From contig NC_134089.1 of NCBI RefSeq assembly GCF_000715075.1, positions 109,499,157-109,563,156 on the forward strand: 64,000 nt of DNA, written 5' to 3'. The stretch is from Nicotiana tabacum. Taxonomy: Eukaryota > Streptophyta > Magnoliopsida > Solanales > Solanaceae. The notes beneath the pieces were generated by a model. It searched no databases, was not told the DNA's origin, and saw only the letters and a list, made by a program, of their open reading frames with translations. Position 1 is the stretch's first letter. Each line of letters begins with the position of its first letter. The position numbers and the translations under genes were made by a program. Of the stretch, positions 10,472 to 22,447 are shown piece by piece.

Positions 10472-10560
10472 AGCAAGACAAGTCTTCAATTCCCAACCCC
10501 AAAATTATTCCCCCAATGGCATGCTTTGGCCCACTATTAAATGTCTTCTTTATTTTAAAT

Positions 10561-10800
10561 TTTGTCCCCCATGCCTACATTAAATAACTAACACATTCCC
10601 AACCCATTACAATTTGTCCCCCATGCCTATATTAAAAAAGTACAAGATTCCTCCCCATTATAATTTGTCCCCCATGCCTATATTAAAAAAGTACAAGATT
10701 CCTCCCCATTATGTTTTGTCTTGTCCCCCATTATATTAAACAAATACCTCAAAAACCCCACCCCATTATATTTGTCCCCCATGCTTAACATAAAGAATCA
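10561..10800 (-). repeat. Tandem repeat upstream of the O TATA box, about 51-60-bp unit, 4-5 copies
   Basis: The plus-strand units contain TTTGTCCCCCATGCC then ATTAAA and TCCCCATTA. The two central units (10612-10713) are nearly identical. The position just upstream of the TATA box suggests a promoter or enhancer array. Confidence 0.75.
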
Positions 10801-11502
10801 AAATAATGTTCAATTACCAAACTACCCCTCCGACCTTATTGCAATTACAAATCTACCCCCGAATGCAATGCAATTTACCAAATTACCCCTCTGCTCTAAA
10901 CAATCAATTAATCATAACTCAACCAAAATATAGTCAAGATGACCAATTTCTCAACAATCTTCAACAACAATTTACATGAACATGATGAACAACACAAACT
11001 CCAAATTAATGGAAATAAATCAACCATATCGGGAACCAATCCTGGTTAATTTAGACCGTTAATGGATGAACAAAGAGACAATAATACAAACAACAATATG
11101 CATGATTCAAATTAAATTAACAAATCAAAAACAAACACAAACTCACATTAAATCACTGGATTTAAACATGAACTTCAAACAAAGATGAACATGAATTAAA
11201 TCTATTTTTAAGCAACAAAACATGACGGATTCACATGGTTCAAACAACATTACTAATTTCTGGAAAATACATAACAACATGAAACAAATTGAAGAAATAA
11301 CCAATTAAATTTCAATTTGGATCTAACAAACATTAAACTAACAAATATTCACATAAACAACAATACAAACATGAAATAAACATGAAAAATAACTAATTAA
11401 TCTTTCATTTGAAATCTGAAAAATTATTTTAACAAACAACACATGAACATGAACAAAACCAAAATCCAAATACGGACTGTTTCGGCGACCCTCGACCAAA
11501 GC

Positions 11503-12258
11503 TCAACCAAACAACGACGAACACGTTGATGACGCAATAGCAAACTGGACGATGAAGTGGAAGGCAGAAGCAGCTGGGGGGCATGTTTGGTGCTCGCGTG
11601 AGGAAGAGAAACAGTAGCAGCAGCTCGATGGATCTGTTCGGCTTAAGGACGTCGAAGGAGAAGACACAGCAACATGAGCAGCTGGTCGACGATGAGCTTG
11701 GCCATGGCAGTGACTGAGTGTAACGGTGGAAGAAGGTGATGGAACAGTGACGACGCAGCAGCAACAACTGCTGCTCGTCGGGGCTCCGGTGTCATTTGGA
11801 CGGGACTGAGCAGCTGTGGAGGGTCGTTTGAGCAGTGACGACGCAGCAGCAACAGCTGTGGTCGTCGGCTTCAATGGAGGAATGATTGCGACAGTAGTGA
11901 TGGGTTTCACGGAGGAAGAAGTTGATGGGCTAGCAGTTTGGGCAGTAGGGTTCGCGGGTGGTACTGGAGGAAGGAGGTGGTGTTTTTGTGGTGGTTTGGG
12001 CAGTGGTCGACGTGATAATGATGACGCAAGGGGGAGTTGGTGGTTGACGGGGCTGGTGAATGGTAGCAGCCATGGACGTTGGGGTGTTTGAGTTTTTGGG
12101 GAAGAAGAAGATGGAGGGGGGAGGCGGATGGTAGTTTGGTTTTTAGGGTTTTTTGTTCTTTTTGTTTTTTCTTTTGTTTTGTTTTTTGAATGAAGGGGGT
12201 GTTGGGTTAATGGGGCGGACCGGGTCGACCCGTGTGAAGTGGACTGGGTCGTGGACAA
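11503..12258 (-). other. Ser/Pro/Thr-rich open frame in the U3 of O
   Basis: A 251-codon frame on the element strand with Ser, Pro, Thr and Ala runs and no domain I recognise. It contains two copies of a GACGACGCAGCAGCAACA-type word (about 11746 and 11832). It may be a biased non-coding tract or a captured host fragment. I do not call it a gene. Confidence 0.2.
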
Positions 12259-13016
12259 TTGTTTGGGCCTGGGGTTGAAAATTGAAGAAGTGGCCCAATC
12301 CGATTTTTATTTGTATTTTTGTTATCTTTTCTTCTTTTATTTTCTAAAACTAAATTATAAAAATACTTAAATTATTATTAAGAACTAAATTAAGTTATAA
12401 AATCACAAATTAACTCCCAATAACAATTAACGCGCAATTAAGTAATAATTAAGCATAAAATTGTTCATTTGGACATTAAATGCTAAAAATGCAAAAGATG
12501 CCTATTTTTGTAATTTTTAATTTTTTTAAAACTAATTTAATTACTAACAATTGTAGAATTAAATCCTACATGCAAAATGCGACATATTTTTGTATTTTTA
12601 TTAATTTAACAAATAAGCAAACACAGACAAATACAAATAATTATCTAAAAATATCACAAAAGTACTCAAAATTGCACACCAAGGAAAATTATTTTATTTT
12701 GCATTTTTTGGGAGTATTTCTCATATAGGGCAAAAATCACGTGCTTACAACCCTAACATAAACTGAAGTAACATTGATGCTTACTAACTTTAAATTAACC
12801 AACTCTGAATAAATTCAAAATTCCCAAAATCGGTGGTACAAGTCACAAGCCTATCTAAGAGTAATTACACAAAGTAATACATCACTACCCCGAAACAAAG
12901 GAGAAAAAGGAAATAAATACAAATAAAGGTGACTCTGAGACCTGCGAACGCTGTAGCAAGTTTACCTTGAGTCTCCACCGCGATGACCCGCACAACTACT
13001 ATCAATCCACCTGGAT

Positions 13017-13036
13017 CTGTACACAAAAATGTACAG
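13017..13036 (-). other. Conserved LTR hairpin in X (CTGTAC/GTACAG)
   Basis: Arms CTGTAC and GTACAG, loop of eight bases, about 330 bp from the expected LTR 3' end. Corresponds in place and flanks (CCAGG next to it) to CTGCAC/GTGCAG hairpins in the A, S, B and M LTRs; one C-G pair is replaced by T-A. The X 5' LTR copy is at 22779-22799, with one arm mutated to CTATAC. Confidence 0.65.
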
Positions 13037-14009
13037 AAATATAGTTGAGCACACCACGGCGGTGCCCAGTAAGTATCAAGACTAACCTCAGTGGGGTAGT
13101 GACGAGGAACAATCAGGACACCTACTAGTCAAATAAAAATAACAAGATATGATAATAAAATATCAAGATGAAGATAACGAAGTAATATCAACTGCGGGGA
13201 GAAAATCCAAGTACAAATAGTGTAAATAATAAAGGGAGAACACATATAGTAACAAACGGAAATCAAGTAAATCAGATAACCCAAGCAATTTAACACTGAA
13301 ATAACAGAGATGGAGACAAGTAAGAATGTATCCAATTAAAGAAAACAATGTCAACTCAATCAATCACATCATGTTTAATACACCATCCTGATCATTTTAA
13401 TCCTCGATTTCTCATATCATAATCTCAACTTTCGAACTTTCAGCACATATGACACCTTGTGCCCACATATTTTCCATCTCACTCTTAACAACAAAATCCA
13501 CATGATATACAATACAAAATGTCCTTACAAATGCACTTAAGATGTTCACGAAGTCCTATTTACATAAAACAAATAAAATTACAATTTCTAAATAAACTTG
13601 AAAAAATCGGCAAGAAAAGATGAAGTAGTTTTTAGAAATCATTCGAGTAAAAAAGTACCCCTTTCAATTTAAAATATTACCTCGGAAGAATTATTACCTT
13701 TAATAGGGGAGTTATTAACTTAAAACTTAGTAGAAATTCCTTTTTAAGAAAATTACAACCTAAGACGGTTTAAAGAAAATTAACTGAGTAACTAAATGAA
13801 TTGAATATGAAACAATTATTGAAATTTGAAGTATTTAAAAATATGATGGGGTTCCTTCACAAAGGGTCACGACGGTAAAGGAATCTGAGCAGTTAGAATA
13901 CTTGAATTGGTAACAACAACTAACATAGCAAACCGAAGGTGCACGACACCAAAATCCAATTACTAACAAGGATAAGGAAACCAAACAGAGAATTTCACTT
14001 TCATTTCAT

Positions 14010-14348
14010 ATCTTGTTGCAGGCGTGCAACCCGATCCCATTTCATATGTCTCGTTGCAGGCATGCAACCTGTTCCCATTTCATATATCTCGTTGCAGGCG
14101 TGCAACCCACTCACATTTCATATATCTCGTTGCAGGCGTGCAACCCGATCCCATTTCATATATCTTGTTATAGGCGTGCAACCCACTCCCATTTCATATA
14201 TCTCGTTGCAGGCGTGCAACCCGATCCCATTTCATATATCTTGTTGCAGGCGTGCAACCCGCTCCCATTTCATATATCTTGTTGCAGGCGTGCAACCCGC
14301 TCCCATTTCATATATCTTGTTGCAGGCATGCAACCCGCTCCCATTTAC
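14010..14348 (-). repeat. Tandem array in X 3' LTR, 38-bp unit, 9 copies
   Basis: Each unit holds GTTGCAGGCGTGCAAC, a perfect 6-bp stem with a 4-base loop, then CCCGCTCCCATTTCATATAT. Frames across it are repeat shadows. The same hairpin type is single-copy in the S and B LTRs. Confidence 0.9.
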
Positions 14349-15029
14349 AAATAATCATCAATCATAAAAGAATCCCGGCAAGGGAACAATAGTATACCAA
14401 CAATATCCCGGGAATGGAAACAATATGTACATAATAAGAGTCACGGAAAAACCAAGAAGCGCGATAACCTTAACAAACAACAAGACATAATAAGCACGTA
14501 ATAATTACACCGGTAACCACAACAATTGGACATGTAACATATTTGCACGAAATCATAGAGGAACTCATAATCAAGAAGTATCAAAACAATAAGGAAGACA
14601 TTCACTTCAATTAAGCCAATTAAGGGTCTATGTAACACGTAAGAATTAAAGGAGAGCTAACAACGTCATATGGAGAATATAGAGGCAATTTAAGCAATTA
14701 GGAAACTCAATCGTAATGAGATACTTTCCACATAAGGACCTAAGAACCCTAGAGGAAACGTTTCCATAAATAAGTCCGAGCACACACTCATCACCTCGCA
14801 TGCATGGACTACAATTAGCATACAAAACTCAATTCCTAAGGGGAAGTCCACTACACAAGGTTAGGCAAGATACTTACCTCAAAGACAACAAACCAATACT
14901 CTATAATGCACTTCTCGGGTGAAAAGACCTCCAGACGACTCAAATCTAACCAAATTAACTTCAAAGTACAAACAAAACACATAAGAAACTATTCCGGACC
15001 ATAAAGTCTCAATCTTTAACAAAATCCAA

Positions 15030-15034
15030 AAATC
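15030..15034. repeat. Target-site duplication of S, left
   Basis: AAATC, repeated at 18235-18239 on the other side of the solo LTR. The same place in the intact X LTR near 24745 is uninterrupted. Confidence 0.85.
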
Positions 15035-16067
15035 TGTAACGACCCGACCGGTCGTTTTGAAATTTTTCACTTTGATCGCCAGTTCCCGGGCATGACTTGA
15101 CCCATGTAACGTATTATGACTGATGTAGATCGTTGGTTTTGGTTTTCAGGAAAAATCAGAATGAATTTGAAGGAACAGTCTCAATTGAAAGCTTTGAATT
15201 TGAAAGGTTTGACTAATAGTTGACTTATTTGTATATGACCTCGGATCAGAAATTTTATGATTTGGATAACTTCTTTGGGTGATTTATGACTTAGGAGCGC
15301 GATCAGAATGCATTTTGGAAGTTCGTGGAAGGATTTGGCTTGAATTGGCAAAGTTAATATTTTGGCGAATTCCGGTTGATAGGTGAGATTTTGATCCGAG
15401 GGTCAGAATGGAATTTTGAGAGTTGCTGCAGCTTCATTATGTCATTTGTGATGTGTGTGCAAAATTTTCGGTCAATTGGACGTCGTTTGGTCGACTTTTT
15501 GATCGAATTCGGATTTTGGAAGTTTTGGAATTCTTAGGCTTGAATCCGAGGGTGATTTGATGTTTTGATGTTGTTTTGAGCGTTCCAAAGGTTTGGACAA
15601 GTTTGAATTATGTTATGGGGTGTGTTGGCATGTTTGGTCGGGGTCCTATGAGGCTCAGATAAGTTTTGGAAGAGTTTTTGGAAGATTTTGCCGTTTTGAG
15701 CATAAGTATGTAATGATCCAAAGGTCCATTTTTAGTTCTAAAGATCGAAATTTGATTTTGAGACTTCCAAAATTTTGATAATGAATTATAGGACTGATCT
15801 GGAAAGTTTGGTCTAATTTCATCAAGTCGCGATTGGGTTTTTGACACGAAACATGAGTTAATTGTTTAACGAACGAAATGGGTATTGAAATGAGCAAATG
15901 AGCTCCGAATTGAGTTTCGATTGAAGGGCTATGCTCGTATTATTATTTGTGACTCATAGGAACAAGAATCATCAAATTCCGAGTTCGTATGATGGAGTTA
16001 AAGCCTTTTTAGTGAAAAGAAAAGCTGCTGCAATTTTCTGGGCAGTTTCTGCATTTTTCGCACGTGT

Positions 16068-16250
16068 GAACAGTAACCGCACCTACGCGAACAGTATCTG
16101 TGTACAGTGCCATGTACAGTAAACATGAACAGTATCCGTATACAGTACCCCTGTACAGTACATATGAACAGTAGCACGTATATAGTACCCATGAACAGTA
16201 CCGTGAATAGTCCCCATGAATAGTAAAATACGTGAACAGTAACCACAGAA
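16068..16250 (+). repeat. Cluster of degenerate GAACAGTA / GTACAGTA words in S
   Basis: About a dozen copies of ACAGTA-ending words, several in palindromic context such as CATGTACAGTA. Its place in the LTR matches that of the CpG-rich clusters in the A, B, X and M LTRs. No clear TATA box follows in S. Confidence 0.75.
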
Positions 16251-17267
16251 ATTCTGGACAGAATGTTGAGTTCTCAAAATGGGACTTCGTCCCATTTTTC
16301 ATTTTTACCAAATTGGAGCTCGGAGAGTTTCGGGAGATTTTCAGAGAAAACAACGGGGTAAGTGTTCTTAACTTAATTTTGGTTAGATTACCCGAATCTA
16401 TTACTAATTTTGGCATTTAATTGGTGATTCTAGTTGGGAAAATCTTGAAAACCCTCTTGGTTTAATTTGAAGATTTGAGGGTCGAGTTGATGTCGAATTT
16501 TAGTAAAATTAGTATGGTTGAACTCGTGGTTGGATGAGGTTTCATATTCCGTAATATTTGTAGGATTCCGAGACGTGGGCCCCACGGGCGAATTTTGAGT
16601 GCAATTTTGGATTTTTAATGGAAAATGCAGAATTTCATATGGAATTAATTCCTATAATTTTTATTAACTAAATCGAATTATTGTGGCTAGATTCGAGGCA
16701 TTCGGAGGTCGATTTGTGAGGCAAAGGCATCACGAGCTAGAGGATTAGCCGGTTCGAGATAAGTAATGATTGTAAATACTGTCCTGAGGGTTTGAAACAC
16801 CGGATTATACGTCATTGTATTACTTTGAGGTGACTTGTACGCTGGATGACGAGCGTGGGGTAGAGCACCGCTAGGGATTGTGACCTAGTCCATCCCGGAC
16901 GAATATTTTAATGCGTATTTGATAGTTAATTGTGTGACATTATTATATTTTTGGGTTGTATGCCATGTTTGGGGCCTTGTGCCGACTTGTTGAGACCCTT
17001 AGGGGCATTTTTACTATCTTTCCTCACTCTATTTGTTTGAAAGCATATTCTCAGTCATGTTTTACCTATTTACTGCTCAAATCTGGCTTTATCACTATAT
17101 TCGTAAAATGTGGAAATTATTTTGGGATGAGTTCCCTATTTTACTGAGATAGACCGAGGGTCTGATTGTGTGATTGATGACTTAGATAGACTGAGAGTCT
17201 GATGGTGAGGTTAATGACTGAGAGAGGCCGAGGACCTAGTTGTGAGGATTATATATCTATGGATCGG

Positions 17268-17282
17268 GCTGCACGCCGCAGC
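17268..17282 (+). other. ACGCC-loop hairpin in S
   Basis: GCTGC and GCAGC around loop ACGCC. The counterpart in B LTR 2 is GCTAC/GTAGC, and in X it is the amplified GTTGCA/TGCAAC. Confidence 0.6.
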
Positions 17283-17851
17283 AATGTGTATATACATGCA
17301 TATGAGTAATGTTTTTGCCTGAAAGACCTGTTTATGGACTTATTGATTTCACTCCTCTTTAAAGTGAATTTCTATCGAATACGTTGATTTATCGACTGTT
17401 TTCACTCATCTTTATATTGAGCCTCTGTCGGAAAGTTGAACAAATATTTTAAAACAACTTTTATTTAAACTGGGGTTTATGAGATGTTCAGAAATTAATC
17501 ACTGATTTGGCATTGGTTATTTCTACTAAGATTTTTAAGTTATGAAGTGTTTATGATTACTGTTGTGCCCGAGGGGCTGTTTTACAAACTATGTTTTGCC
17601 CGAGGGGCCGATTATGGCTTTAATCTCTATTATTATCTTAAATGGTATTGAACCCCTACCGAGACTGTTGGAAAGTATTTCAAAATGATTTTTACTAAAA
17701 GCTAGATTTTAAAAGGGAAGATTGACTCGTATTATGATTTGATGGCCTGTTGTGTTTATTGAGCCTAACGTGAATGTGGATTCATTGTTTCCTACTGCTC
17801 AGCCTTTATTTACTCTTATTACTTACTGGGTTGGAGTACTCACATTACTCC

Positions 17852-17868
17852 CTGCACCTCGTGTGCAG
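17852..17868 (+). other. Conserved LTR hairpin in S (CTGCAC/GTGCAG)
   Basis: Stem of six with loop CTCGT, 366 bp before the LTR end, inside the shared context TTACTCC...ATTCAGG. Confidence 0.65.
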
Positions 17869-18234
17869 ATTCAGGTATATCGGAACCCGGTAGCGGGTGT
17901 TGATAGCTTAGCCGCGGAGTCATTAGAGTTAGCAAGGTGGCTGCATGACGTTCGTAGCACCGCTTCCTTCCCTCATTGTTGTTACTGTATTTAGTACATT
18001 TTTAGACTTTTGTTGTATTCAGACCTTGATAGTTGCTCATAACTAGTGACACCCCGATGTCGGGCTGGTATTTTATTCCGCACTGTTATTCCAGGATTAT
18101 ATTATGAAACATTGTTTAATTTAAAGACTTAAAAATGACTCTTAATGCTTAAAGGGTTAAGGTGAGTGTTGTGTCGGCTGTTATTGTCTTCATGAAAGGC
18201 GCCATCACGACCGAGCCGGTTTAGGGTCGTGACA

Positions 18235-18239
18235 AAATC
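18235..18239. repeat. Target-site duplication of S, right
   Basis: AAATC, matching 15030-15034. Confidence 0.85.
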
Positions 18240-18593
18240 GGTCAAAAAGTCGACCCCCGGGCCCGCGCCTTGGAACTTGACAAATTTTACAAAAACCGAA
18301 TACCCATTCCAATATGAGTTCAACCATACAAAATTTATTAAATTCCGATACCATTTGACTCCTCAAATCATGATTTTTTCATTTTAGGAATTTTCTTCAA
18401 AAACCAACATTTTTCTCAACTTAAATCACAAATTAAATGATAAAATTGAAGACAAAGTCATGGAATATGATCAATTCTAAATTTAGAATACTTACCCAAT
18501 CGTTTTGCTTGAAAACCCCTCAAGAAATCGCCCAAAGCCGAGCTCTACAACTCCAAATATGTTAAAAATGGCCTAACCCTCGATTTGGAAAAC

Positions 18594-18958
18594 TTATATT
18601 CTGCCCAGATAATAAAGCATCGTGAATGCGAAGAAGGGATCGTGTTCGCGAAGAAGAGAAGAATGAGGCTGCCAAAAAGTCCCTATGCGAACGCGAGTGA
18701 AGGGATGCAATCACGAAGAGTAACAAATAGAAGCTACGCGGGAATAATGTCGCGAACGCGAAGAAGAAATAGCCACCAGCCTCCAGCCTCCAACTCCTAA
18801 TTTCTACTATGCGAACATGATGGAGGGGCTGCGAACGCAAAGAAGGGGAAGGTAGACTTTCGCGAATGCGAGAGGTTGAACGCGAACGCGAAGAAGAAAT
18901 AACTCACCTTCCAAAGTAACAATACGCGAACGCGAAGGCAAGGATGCGAACGCGATGA
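18594..18958 (-). promoter_or_regulatory. X 3' LTR promoter region: TATA-like site and GCGAACGCG word cluster
   Basis: On the minus strand a cluster of GCGAACGCGAAG-like words (18619-18958) precedes GCAGAATATAAG (TATA-like, 18594-18600). The same arrangement is in the X 5' LTR at 25101-25456. CpG-rich words stand out from the AT-rich surroundings. Confidence 0.55.
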
Positions 18959-19671
18959 AGGAAACCAGATGACAGATTCAGCAGTTTAAAATAGGAGGAA
19001 AATGACTCGTACCCCACCCAAAACACACCCGAGGCCCCCCGGGACCCCGTCCAAACACACAAACAAGTCATATGACCTAACACGGACTCGCTCGAGGTCT
19101 CGAATCATATCAAACAACGCCGAAACAACGAATCACACCATGAATCGAACTTAGGAACTTTCAAACCTTCCAACTTCCAAAACTCGTGTTGAAACCTATC
19201 AAATCAAACCGGAATGACGCCAAATTTTGCAGACAAGTCCAAAATGACATAATGGAGCTGTTCCAACTCTCGAAATCGCATTCCGACCCTGATATCACAA
19301 AAGTCAACTATGGGTCAAACTTCTCCATTTTCCAAACTTTAACTTTTCCAACTTTCGCTGAAACGCCTCAAATTACCCTACGGACCTCCAAATCCGAATC
19401 TGGATGCGCACTTAAGTCCAAAATCACCATACGAAGCTGTTGAGATCATCCATGCCCCATTCCAGGGCTGTTTACCCAAAAGTCCAAATCCGATCAAATT
19501 CTTACCGTTTACACTTCCAAAACTAGTTCCCTTCTTCCAATTTGACTCTTAATCTTCCATTAACTGAATTCAACCATGCACGCAAGTCAATACACATATT
19601 ATGAAGCTGCTTGAAACCTCAAACTGCCAAACCGGGCATAATTGCTCAAAACAACCAGTCGGGTCGTTACT

Positions 19672-19680
19672 TCCTCCTCT
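19672..19680 (-). other. Polypurine tract of element X
   Basis: AGAGGAGGA on the minus strand, immediately before the 3' LTR start. Further upstream in sense is CGAGGACGAAC, a word also found before the 3' LTRs of A and M in variant form. Confidence 0.75.
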
Positions 19681-22435
19681 ACTTAAACATACGTTCGTCC
19701 TCGAACGTGCCCAGAGTCGTTCCAAAACTATTGAACCACTGCATGAGCTCACCATACATACACTTGGGGGTGTTTCCCTATCACCCAACCTATGAAGAAC
19801 TAACAATGCCACTTAACTGAAGGTCTCATCTCCTCCTTAGTCCATAACCTTAGAAAAGAACCCAAATCTTAACATCTGAAATTTATCATAAGACCCGAAC
19901 TCCACATCAACACGCTGAACACACCCAAACAAGCTGAATCGAGCCAAAAATTCCAATCCCGAATACAATCACATGCTACTCCACACAACTCAATGCCCGA
20001 AGCAATGACCTCTGACCACCATAGCTGCTCAAATAACATCTTGGATGCCGGCAACACGCTTCATATTGAATATAACCTTATTCCAGACCTCCACATCACT
20101 GTTCATGATAAAGAAACATGCGGGAACTCATAGCCGCCTATGAAGTCAACAAGTTAAGAAACCTTCTCGCTGGCCAGGGCCATTACCCAAATCTTAGCAG
20201 GAACACCCACATACTTTCGAACACTCCTCACCCCCAATACCATAGTACCACTCTCAGGTCTAAGAACCATATCTCGACTAATACAAGTAGCCCAACTGAT
20301 GATTAATTATGGATACACACAAATTCTCACACTACATAGGTCGTACACTGAACCAGCAATAACTTAATTACGTAACACAATAAAGAAAAGCAAAGTAGAA
20401 GAATTTTCTATTAAGTGTAACATGTGCAACAACATAAATATAGTTTTCATCAAATTGTTCCACAGAGGAAACAACAGAACCCCAAATAAACACAGGGAAA
20501 GGGTATCTCATATAACATCCGTTGCGGCGCACAGCCCGCTCCCAAATACTCATCAAGCCAAGATGCTCGGGTCCACTGATCATATGAATATTGATATCAA
20601 GCATAGCATTGTGCACAAGTATAATTGTGGGAACAATGAATAGAAGTAATAAAATAGGAGAGAAGCAAGCACATATAAGGTGCAATAAGCAAATCAACAT
20701 CACGAGGGCTATCTCACCCGTATCGCCTTAAGGCCTGAACAGAATTACAACATGCGGGGAAAATAATCATACGACCTCACTGCCTAACACATCATAGAAG
20801 AATAGCACATAACATAGACTAGGGGTGCAAACAGTACTCACTCTAATAACATACCCATAATGACAATTCACAGGAGCAGACAAACTCGACCTGATACGAA
20901 TTACATATTCTCGTTGATCTTCCAAATAGGACCAAACCAAATCGTAATCCTTCCCAATTAGGTAAATATTCTTCGAAAATCAACAGAAACCTATCGATAA
21001 TACATGCTATTAATTACCCCATTCTCAACATTTCTTCATAATCCACTAACAAGAAATAACCCACATATGGGGACACCTAGTCCCAAAACCTCAGGAATAC
21101 TAAAAATTCCATACCCCGACTCAACTATGCAGATAAAATGGCTGATACATCACTCACCTTCCAGCATCCTCTCTAAGCACCCACATAAGATTTTCGGCCG
21201 CGTAACAAAACATGAACCTCAAAGGCCTCAGAACCCAGTAATCACCATGCTACCAGCCACGCACTGCAAACCAATCTCAAGGTCCTTTCCAAAAATACAC
21301 ACTCTTCACATATGGTTGCCAACGACGCCAACACTCTATTAGCTTCAGATAGCGATTCAAGAGAAATCGCAATGTACCACATATTCTTTATGCCCATAGT
21401 AGACACCCAACTCAAGCCGTAGTCAAACCATCGAGATCTGCCCGTACGCAACTAAGCCATGGGAATTGCACCTCCCCAACTCAACCGAGTCACACAAACT
21501 GTCCAATCCAAGAGTGCTGCCACAAATACCAGTAGAGAATTCTCATTCAAAAGGACCATTTACTTCCATTGCTATGTTGACCTAACACTACTAAACTGAC
21601 TCATTTCTTCGGATAGTTGATATGCAATAATTCCCATAAAAGCCCCACATACAGATAACCCTATCACGAACCATGTAGCCCAGAAGCTCATAAACCACCG
21701 CATTTCCTCTGAAGCACCCCGTCCTTCCTCACCCACGATGCCCACACTAAACAGACCATATGTGAATCTGAAGTTGTTCCTCCAACTCCCTTTGATGCTG
21801 AAATGTAGATCCACTAATAACGTAGAAATACTATAAGCCCTAACATTATCTCGTGCAAGATCTCAGACCTTAGTCATATACAAATTCCGGGAACCTACTA
21901 ACACCATACATACATATACCTTATGCCAAAACTGACGCAAGTCTGACTATGCAATCCAAATGCCGCTGATGGACTCCTCCACTTGGAACGAAACCATATA
22001 ACGTCTGATGATCCACAGAGCTAACCTTCACAGGTTGTATAACACAAATCACAAGGTACTCCAATACCGCCAACTATCCTCAATCAACATCCACCACGCT
22101 TCCGCTGCGCCTCCATGTAAACAACTGAATAGTCTCTCAATACCTTTGTATCTTCAGTCTGAACAACACTTCGAGGCAATGCCTGAGCGTCCCTGACTCC
22201 TTCGTAGCTCATCTGTAGCATCATGAACCACTGGCGTATGGCGAATACTGAGAGCGTAATATTATACACGAGTGGATGTAAAGGAACATAAGTTATATAC
22301 TTCAAGCTGAATTAATATCGCATGATAAGGAATGAAAGAAGGGGAATGTCCTAACAGTTCAGTAGAGACGTCTCTGTACCGATCCGCAAGACTCTACTAA
22401 ACCTGCTAGTGACCCTTAGCACCTATGAACCTAGA

Positions 22436-22447
22436 GCTCTGATACCA
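22436..22447 (-). other. tRNA-Met primer binding site of X
   Basis: TGGTATCAGAGC on the minus strand, three bases (AGT) after the LTR end. Typical of plant Ty3/gypsy and Ty1/copia elements. Confidence 0.9.

Larger units (their letters stand above)
1..12749 (-). mobile_element. Element O: Ogre-like, non-coding LTR retrotransposon
   Basis: Read on the minus strand the order is 5' LTR (12749 to 8615), primer site (8610 to 8571), interior (to 389), polypurine tract (388-376) and 3' LTR (375 to beyond the window). The tRNA-Arg primer site, the 4.1-kb LTR and tandem repeats next to the 3' LTR are traits of the Ogre/Tat branch of Ty3/gypsy elements. The 8.2-kb interior shows no gag or pol frame on either strand, so it resembles a large retrotransposon derivative (LARD) that depends on a helper. 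It is inserted in the 3' LTR of element X: the sequence resumes at 12750 with text matching 22512 onward. The left target duplication lies outside the window. Confidence 0.85.
8615..12749 (-). mobile_element. Element O 5' LTR (4135 bp)
   Basis: Starts TGTAAGCACG at 12749 and ends GTGTGACA at 8615 in element sense. The right end is fixed by the copy at 1-375 and the left end by the adjacent primer site. Contents in sense order: U3 with a Ser/Pro-rich open frame, an A-rich tract, a tandem repeat (10561-10800), a TATA box (10463-10471), then downstream LTR with an internal 300-bp duplication. LTRs of 4-5 kb are known in Ogre elements. Confidence 0.85.
15035..18234 (+). mobile_element. Solo LTR S (3200 bp)
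   Basis: Starts TGTAACGACCCGACC and ends TTAGGGTCGTGACA, flanked by AAATC on both sides. No primer site, polypurine tract or interior follows, so the element was reduced to one LTR by recombination. The sequence is related to the B and A LTRs but belongs to its own subfamily. Confidence 0.92.
12750..19671 (-). mobile_element. Element X 3' LTR, interrupted by solo LTR S and element O
   Basis: Aligns with 22512-26174 once the 3200-bp insertion at 15035-18234 is set aside. About 60 bp of the LTR 3' end is missing from the window, displaced by O. The junction with the polypurine tract is at 19671, where the usual TTACA end reads TTACT. Confidence 0.85.

Noticed and set aside
13939..14367. 142-codon frame with Cys/His/Arg repeats (and copies near 23867-24214)
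   Set aside because: Shadow of the 38-bp hairpin repeat in the X LTRs. The Cys/His pattern is not a zinc finger.
16009..16416. Minus-strand frame rich in Tyr/Cys repeats
   Set aside because: Arises from the ACAGTA word cluster in solo LTR S.
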